Source: Acidobacteriota bacterium (GTDB taxonomy: Bacteria; Acidobacteriota; Terriglobia; Terriglobales; SCQP01). From it: a stretch of DNA of 35,197 nucleotides. Positions 27,101-35,197 of the stretch are shown in pieces; position 1 is the first letter of the stretch, and each line of letters begins with the position of its first letter. Both the position numbers and the translations under genes were made by a program. Under the pieces are notes generated by a model. That model saw only the letters and a list, made by a program, of their open reading frames with translations. It did not search any database and was not told the origin of the DNA. The stretch covers positions 1 through 35,197 of the forward strand of contig JAKAZV010000013.1 in NCBI GenBank assembly GCA_021826505.1, written 5' to 3'.

Positions 27101-30100
27101 AGAACCCTCAGGGGGAAGCAATTCGCGGCGCGCGCGCTCCATGGCCTGGGGATCATAGACCCGGATCCGCATGCCGACCCGCAGCAGTTCGCGCACAATC
27201 ACACAGGCGGGGGAGAGGCGTATATCATCGGTGCCTGGCTTAAACGCCAGCCCCAAAACTCCCACCCGCTTGCCGTCGAGCACCCACAAGGCATCGCGCA
27301 GCTTGGCAATGAATTGCCGCGGCCGGGCGTCATTCATGGCCTGCACTTCGGCGAGCAGGCGGAAATCATAGCCCAGTTCGGCGGCGATTTCATGAAAAGC
27401 ACTCAGATCCTTGGGGAAGCAAAATCCGCCGAAGCCGATGCCGGGGCGCAAAAACTGCGGACCAATGCGCGGGTCTAGACCGATGCCGCGCAGCACTTCT
27501 TCCACATTGGCGCCGGCCAACTCGCAGAGATCGGAAATCGCATTGGCATAGGTAATCTTCAAAGACAAAAACGAGTTGGCGGCGTGCTTGATCAATTCCG
27601 CGCTGGCGGTGCTGGTGGCCAGCCAGACCGGAGCACGCCATCCGCAGGCCTGAGCCGGCCGGCCGTGCGCGGGGCAATCGAAACGGCCCTCGAGCACGGG
27701 GGCGTAGAGCGCGCGCATGCAGGCCTCCGCACCGGCATGATCGCGGCCGATAATGATGCGGTCGGGGTGAAAAAAGTCGTAAATGCCGGTGCCTTCGCGC
27801 AGAAACTCCGGATTGGAGATCACGCCGAAGGTGAAACGGCCGTGGGCATAGGTGCGCAGGGTTTTTTCAATCCGCTCGGCCGTGCGCACCGGCACCGTGC
27901 TTTTGCCGACCACCCATTTATGGCCGCGGGCGACTTCGGCAATTTGCCGCGTGACTTGCTCGACTGCCGCCATATTGGCTTTGCCATCGCGATCGGGCGG
28001 CGTGCCCACACAGACAAAGATCACTTCCGCGGCTTCAATGGCGGCGGCAATTTCGCTGGTAAATTGCAGGCGCCGGGATTGCACGCCCGCGGCCAGAACG
28101 TCCGGCAGATGTTCTTCATATATGGGTAAACGGCCCTGGCGCAAGCCAGCGATTTTTTCCTTATCGCAATCGGTGCAGATTACATCATGGCCGATATAAG
28201 CCAGACAAGCGCCTGTGGTTAACCCCACATATCCAGTGCCAATCACGCAGATTTTCATACTGTTTTGGCCGCCTTACGAACGCAGACCTATTGATTATGC
28301 CATGGCCAGCCGGGCTGACCGTTTTCACTTCAGGCATGATTCGCAGTGGCATAGCCCAATCTTGAACGTCCCGAGTCATGGGAGTTTTATATTTTCATAA
28401 AAGGAAAATCTATTCTGCAATGAAACCCAAATCGCAGCATAATGAGAGTACCTAACGGCTTTTGCAGTGCAAAGAAAGCCATTACCGTGAGGAGATGATG
28501 ACAACAATTACACAGACAAAAAAGCGTTGGCTGAAAGTCGGAACGGCCAGTTTCGCTCTCATAGCCCTCGGGCTAGGCAGCAGCGGATGCAAGAGAAAGA
28601 GCGCCCAGGACACACAACTACAGACCACCATCAGCAATCGGCTGGCGGCGGACCCCGCCCTGCAGGGACTCAATATTCAGGATCGGGTAAAGGGCGGCGT
28701 GGTAACCCTGACCGGGACCGCGCAAAATTACCAGCAACTCCAGGCAGCTTCGCAGGATGCGCAAATGCCCGGAGTGAGCAAAATTGTCAACCAGATCTCA
28801 ACTGTCAGCACGCCCGGAGTTCAGGCGGGCAATTCCGGCAATCAGGGGAATCAGGCAAATCCCCGGCCGGCTATGGCACGCCCCACTCCTGTGACTGCCC
28901 AAACGACCGCCGCGGCTCCCGTCATACGCTGGATCCAGGTGCCGGCGGGAACAAACCTGATGGTTCGCATCAATCAGCCGCTGGCCTCGAACCTGGCCCA
29001 TGCCGGCGAAACCTTCAGTGGCCGGGTTGAGCGGACGGTAACGGTACGCGGACATCGCATTATTCCCTCCGGCGCCGCGGTGCAAGGGGTGGTGGTGTAT
29101 GCCCATTCAGCCGGTCATTTTCGCGGCCGTTCCGGCCTGCGGCTGCGTCTGAACCAGATTACGATCCGGGGCCGGGCTTATGCCATGCAGACTTCGATCT
29201 GGCAAAAATTCACCTACGCCCGGGGCAAGCGCAGCGCGATTGCGATTGGCGGCGGGGCCGGCCTGGGCGCGTTGGTGGGCGCGCTGGCGGGCGGCGGCAA
29301 AGGCGCCGCGATCGGCGGCGCGATCGGAGCGGGCACGGGCACCGCGGTGCAAGGCTTGACGCATCCGCCGGAGATCCGCTTGCCGGCGGAAACCGGATTG
29401 CAATTTCAACTTGCCCGGAGCATTCAAGTCGAGCAGTAAATAAAAAAGGGCGGCCTACGGCCGCCCTTTTTTACACGTTCAGGATGGAAACTATTGCGCC
29501 GAAGCCGCGGCTTTGGCCTTGGCGGCGGCTACCGCTTTGCTGACCGCCAGCGAGCGGTTAAACCAGTGATTGGCTTTTGCCAGATACACCTTGCTTTGCT
29601 TCGCATTCCCGCAGGTAAGATCGGCGTCTTCGCGGTAGAGCAAATTCATGTAGGTCATGGCGTTGACGTATTGCGGATTAATTTCCAGTGCCTTATGCAT
29701 CATCTGCAGTCCCTGCTGCACCTTGGGCAGGTTTTGCGCCGCCAGTTTTTTACAAGCCTGAATCACTTTACGGGGCGTGCCGGGAGTGATGAAGGACTTG
29801 GTGGGATTGGTGATGCCGAAGCCTTCGCGAGCGGCAATGCGGGGCTTGTAGGAAGCATTCCAGTCAATCACCCCGATCGTGTAGTACGGATCGGGATTAT
29901 TGGGCGCGATTTGAATCTGCTGGTTGTAATATTTTTCGGCTTGCTTCATTTTGCCCATGCCGAAATAAATGGAAGCGATTCCCGCCACGGCATTGGCATT
30001 GTTTGGCTGCCGTTTCAGAATGCTGGAATAAGCCCGAATGGCCTGCTGGCCGAGCCGGAGATTGTCGGGTGAAGGATTGTTGGGAACGAACTGCGTCTGG

Positions 30101-33100
30101 TAGGTCGTGGCCAGAAATAAACGCGCGGTCAACAGCGTGGGATCAAGCCGGACGGCTTCCTTGAAGTGCTGGGCGGCGGCGCTGAACTGGGCCGATTTGT
30201 AGGAGCGCACGCCCTTATTGAGCTGATCGCGGGCCTTCAATTTGTCACAGCCCGCCAGTAAAATAAATGCGCCCGTCAGCACGGCACAAATCACCAGGGT
30301 TGCCAATCGTTTCATAATCCAAATCTCCTCTGTAAGCTTAGTTCCGGGCCGGGATGGGCCGCGATCGGAGCCTCAGTGTCCGGCCAGCATTTTCGGGGTC
30401 AGGATGCCAACTTTAATGGTGGGGTCGACGCCTTTGGCAATATCCACCACGCGGGCCACGGCGGCAAAGGGAATGTCCTTATCGGCATGAACAAACATGA
30501 CTTTTTCCGCCCGGGTCTTATAAATCGCCTCCAGCTGATCGCCCAGGGTTTTCCAGGTCACCGCGGTCTGATTGATCATGACTTTGCCGCCATCAAGCAC
30601 CTGCACAACGATGGTGGCGTTATTTTGCGGCGTCTGTTTGTGTTTGTGATGATTGGGCTGGGGCACCAGGGTATGCAGGCCATGCGGCTTGAGGGGTGTG
30701 ATCACCATGAAGATGATGATGATCACCAGCAACACATCGATGAGAGGGGTGACGTTGATATCTGAACTGGGGCCGCCCTTTTTTCCGCCCACTGACATTG
30801 CCATAATGAATTCTCCTGATAACCGCCAAAGAACAGACGGCGAATTTAACCGTCCGCCTGTCCCGGCCAGCGAGCCGGCACAGGCCGTTTCGGCTTACTG
30901 CCCGACAATCACATTGCCATTGGCGTCAACTTTTTGAGTTTCCAGACCCAGCCGCGATACGCCCGCGTCCCGGACCGCGTCCACCACCTTGGCCACGCTT
31001 TGAAAGTCGGCGCGGGCATCGGCTTTGACGTAAACCGTTTTATTCAGGCGTTTTTTCAAGGCTTTACGCACCTGATCCGTGAGCGCGGCCGAAGAAACCA
31101 TCCGGTTTTCCAGAAACACCCGGCCATCGCGTCCAATCGCGACGATAATGGCATTGGTTTTGCTGGCATTGGGCATACGCACCGCATTCTGGGCATCGAC
31201 CAGCGTGACGTTGATGCCTTTGGTCAGCATGGGAGTAACGACCATGAAAATAATCAGCAGAACCAGCATCACGTCCACCAGGGGAGTGACGTTGATATCA
31301 GAATTCACTTCCACGCGTTGTTTGGGTAATGCCATAACAGCCTCACGATCCAGGATTTCGTCATGCCTGCACAGTCACGGACAATTTCAGCCTGCCGGCG
31401 CCGCGCGCCATCGAGGGCGCCGCGCGGCTTTAAAGCCACGCGGCGCGAAGGAGGATGCGGCACAATCCCAGCGCGGGCTGCCTACTTGCGCACCGCCGAG
31501 CGGCCGGAACGCTTGAGGAAGTAGTCCACCAATTCGCTCGAGGAATTATCCATTTCAATATCGAATGCCTCGACCTTGCTGGTGAAATAGTTATAAGCCC
31601 AAACCGCGGGAACCGCGACAAACAGACCGAACGCGGTGGTGATCAGAGCTTCCGAAATACCTCCGGCGACGGCGGCGATACCCGTGGTGTTGGTCTGGCT
31701 GATGGAGGTGAAGGCGTGAATGATGCCCAGCACCGTGCCGAACAGCCCTACGAACGGGCCGGTGGCGCCGATGGTGGCCAGCGAACCCAGGCCGCGTTTG
31801 AGCTCGGCATGTTCGATGGCTTCGGCGCGGTCCAGAGCGCGGCGGGAAGCTTCGATCTGTTCGCCGGGCACATCGCTGCCGGGATCATGAGCTTGAAATT
31901 CCGCCAGACCGGCGGTCACCACTTTGGCCAGATGGCTTTTCTTATTGCGCTCGGCGATTTTGAAAGCCTCATCGAGGCGTCCATTTTTGAGCGCCCCGGC
32001 CACCGCGGGAGCAAACTCACGCGACTGCCGGCGAGCGGCTGAATACACCAGCCAGCGGTCCACCATGACGCCGATCGAAATGACCGACATGATGAAAAGC
32101 ACAACCACGACGGCCTTGGCGGCAAAACCCATCTGATGCCAGAGGCCGACGAAGTCAAAACTGACAGATCCCCCATGGGACTGCAGGAAAAAGTAGATCG
32201 CGTACAACATGCAGGGTGCCTATCCTCCTCGAAAATAATAGCCTGATTGTTACCAAAAACGTTGCCGACAGCACCAGCTTGGGCGGAAAGTCCGGCCCAG
32301 GCTGAACGAATCCGCCATGGCGGCTTGCACAATGCCCGCCCCCATATCAATCGCCCAGGGTGAAATTCACCCGGATTATTGAATCCACTTTCACCGGCAC
32401 GCCATTCAGCAGCGTGGGAGCGTAGCGCCAGGTGCGCACCGCCTGCATCGCGGCACTCACCAAAAGTGCCGGGCCGCTGACGACCGATAAATTTTGAATC
32501 GTGCCATCCTTGGCAATGATGGCATGCAGCACCACCACGCCCTGAATATGGGCGGCCTTGGCAATCGACGGATATTCGACCGCTTCTCCACTGATCTTCT
32601 TGGCGGCCAGCACATTACCGCCAATCCGGACAATCGAAGGAGTGGGCGGGGGCGGGGCCGGTGCGGTGCCGGTTCCACCCAGAATTCCGTTGTATACGCC
32701 CGAGCCTGAACCCGGCAGGCTGCCCACCACGCCGACCGGAGCGGGAGGCGGGGGCGCGGTTTCCTTGATCATGGCGATCTTTTTAGGAATTTTTTTGGGC
32801 GCGATCAGCTGGCCATTTTTGATCTGGCTGAAGATCTTATGCACCACTTTTGGCATCGGCGGCGGGGGCGGCGGGGGTGGGGGGGGCGGCGGCGGGGGCT
32901 GCATGAACGAGGTAAAAATCGAAGCCGGCAGCACCTGGGTATAGATCAGCGGAATGATGACTAGAACCAGGATCACGCCAACCTGAATGGCGAGCGAAAT
33001 CGCCATTGTCAACGGTTTTTTGGTCTTCGCCCGATTGCCGGAGACCACTAAGCTTTGTTCAAACATAGCTCACCTCAATCCCTACGCGGCTATTTGCCCC

Positions 33101-35197
33101 GGTCGGCCCGCTTGCCCGCCGGTTTCACTTCGCTCTCGGGCCGCCCCGCCGCTACCGCCCGCAAGGGGCGCTGGCGGCGATTACGCCAGTCAATGTAGGC
33201 CACCATCATGGGCGCGGCCACGGCGATCGAAGAATACGTGCCGACTAGAATGCCAAAAGTCATGGCAAAGGAAAAGCCCCTTAGCACTTCCCCGCCCAGA
33301 ACCAACAGCGAGAGCACCGAAAGAAAGGTCAAGCCCGAGGTCAGCACCGTCCGGCTCAGGGTCTGATTGATGCTCTTATTCACCACATCGGCCAGCTTTT
33401 CGCGCCGCAAAATCCGCAAATTTTCGCGCACCCGGTCAAAGACCACGATCGTATCATTCATGGAATAACCGACCAAGGTCAAAAACGCGGCAATGACGGT
33501 CAAATCGATGGGAATCCGGAAAAGTGAAAACATGCCAAGCGTGATCAGCACATCATGGAAGACCGCAACCACGGCCGCGACGCCATAAATCCACTCAAAA
33601 CGCAGGGCGATGTAAATCAGCATGCCGAGCAAGGCCAGCAAGACAGCCTTGACCGCCTGGCCACGCAGCTGGGCGCCCACCTCCGGCCCCACAATATTGA
33701 CGCTGCGAATGGAAAACGGGCCCAGAAAGAAGGCGGTTTGCATCTGCTGCAATAAACTCGCGCTCATGCCGGGAATCGCGGCCAGGGCCTGAAACGAGGG
33801 CACCAGCCCATCCCACCGGCGGTCACGGTACTGGCGTAAAACCAGCTCGGCAAATTGCGTATATTTGGCCTGAGCCTGCGGATCTCCCTGGGCCACATAG
33901 CCGCTGGGATCTTTCTGCATCAGCCACACTGCCAGGCCCTGAGGACTGATGTTGTTCAGATCCAGTTTTCCCTGGGGCTGGCCCAAAACGGAGTAGAGCG
34001 CTTTTTCGATATCCTGACGGCCTTTTTCCAGATCGGCCTGTCTGAGGTGGGAGAGCGGCACAGAAATCAATACTTCCGTACCTCCGGTTCCACCCACCGG
34101 CTGGATGGTGCTGGCGCCCAAACCGATTTTTTCCAATCCCGCACGAACCTGACCCAAGGGAGCGGGATGGCTGAATTTAACATCCACCATGGTGCCTCCC
34201 GTAAAGTCTATGCCCAGCTTGGGGCCATGTTCGATTGCCAATGACGCCATGCCAACCACAAAAAGAATCATCGTCAGGGTGAGAAAGTACCACTTCTTGC
34301 CCAGAAAATCTATATTCGTTTGCTTGAAAAATTCCATGCTCAATCGGCCCTTGAAAAATGTTTTGGCTCCATTTGAAAAGCCAGCGCCGCGGGCATTCGG
34401 GATTGCCAAAGGCAACGAATTGGCTCATATGCCGTCTCCGTGCATATAGACACCAACCGGCCCAAGCGGGTTCCCGAAACAGGCCGCGGAATGATCCGGA
34501 TCAAACTCATACTTTTTCCACTTTGCCCAAGCCGGGAATCAGCGCTCGCATCCGCATCCCCGGCCGCTTAAATGCTCAACTCAGCTCCCCGCGGCAGGCG
34601 CATTAATTCGAAATCAAAGATCACGCGCGAGACAAAGACCGCGGTGAACAGATTGGCAATCAGACCCGCCGTCAAGGTTAAAGCAAAGCCCTTGACGTCG
34701 GCCGTGCCGAACAAGTACAGGATAATGGCCGAAACCACGGTAGTGACGTGGGTATCGAGAATGGTGGTAAAGGCCCGGCTGAAGCCGACATCCACGGCCG
34801 AGGCCATGGCTTTGCCGTTGCGCCTTTCCTCGCGGATTCTCTCAAAAATCAGGACGTTCGAATCCACCGCCATACCGATCGTCAAAATGATGCCGGCGAT
34901 GCCCGGCAGGGTGAGCGTGGCGCTGACCCAGGCCATATAGGCCATCAAAATCACCAGATTGAGAACCAGCGCCAGCACCGCATTGATGCCCGCGCCCTTG
35001 TAATAGACCAGCATGAAGCCGGCTACCAGCACGAAACCGGTGAGCGCGGCCAGAATGCCATCGTGAATGGAATCGGCGCCGAGCGATGGTCCTACGACCT
35101 CTTCTTCCAGGTAAGAAATGCCCGCCGGCAACGCGCCGGAGCGCAAAACGAGGGCCAGATCGGACGCCGCCTGCTGCGAGAAGTTGCCGGTAATGCG

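Overview
This is a GC-rich chromosomal window of about 35 kb, densely packed with bacterial genes. I see no rRNA, tRNA, CRISPR array, insertion sequence, integrase or phage gene. The genes point to a diderm: SecD/SecF, TonB/ExbB/ExbD, an RND efflux pump, and lipoproteins. The gene content and the secD-secF-tonB-exbB-exbD-exbD-TPR order look most like Acidobacteriota. That is inference from remembered gene order, not from a search.

Left part (1-5031): a truncated Smr-domain gene on the minus strand is divergent from a plus-strand run of three genes. These are a GH78-type alpha-L-rhamnosidase, a PduA/EutM-like microcompartment shell hexamer, and a CoA-acylating aldehyde dehydrogenase with an unusual C-terminal extension. 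Together they suggest a small satellite locus of a rhamnose/fucose-lactaldehyde microcompartment. The pentamer shell protein, aldolase, alcohol dehydrogenase and phosphotransacylase are not in the window. This is the most interesting region.

Middle-left (5032-14743): a NicO/UreH-like membrane transporter is followed by a ferrochelatase with four cysteines placed as in [2Fe-2S] ferrochelatases. A minus-strand unit (penicillin-acylase-type Ntn hydrolase, plsY, gpsA) follows, with plsY and gpsA overlapping by ATGA. Divergent from it lie ftsY and the riboflavin genes ribD and ribE.

Centre (14763-19393): six minus-strand genes are closely spaced, in transcription order TPM-domain protein, degenerate nucleotidyltransferase, LemA, ECF sigma factor, zinc-finger anti-sigma factor and DUF3106-like basic protein. 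This looks like an envelope-stress unit. A small plus-strand membrane protein gene converges on tsaE.

Right part (19390-35197, mostly minus strand): tsaE and nnr (NAD(P)HX repair) are adjacent. A FecR-like secreted protein follows, with its own promoter and terminator. Next come an RND pump with its membrane-fusion lipoprotein, and UDP-glucose 6-dehydrogenase. A plus-strand BON/glycine-zipper lipoprotein ends at a bidirectional terminator shared with a TPR lipoprotein. The TPR gene is the last member of the run secD (cut by the window end), secF, tonB, exbB, exbD, exbD, TPR. This run combines the proton-driven Sec accessory complex with a TonB energy-transduction system.
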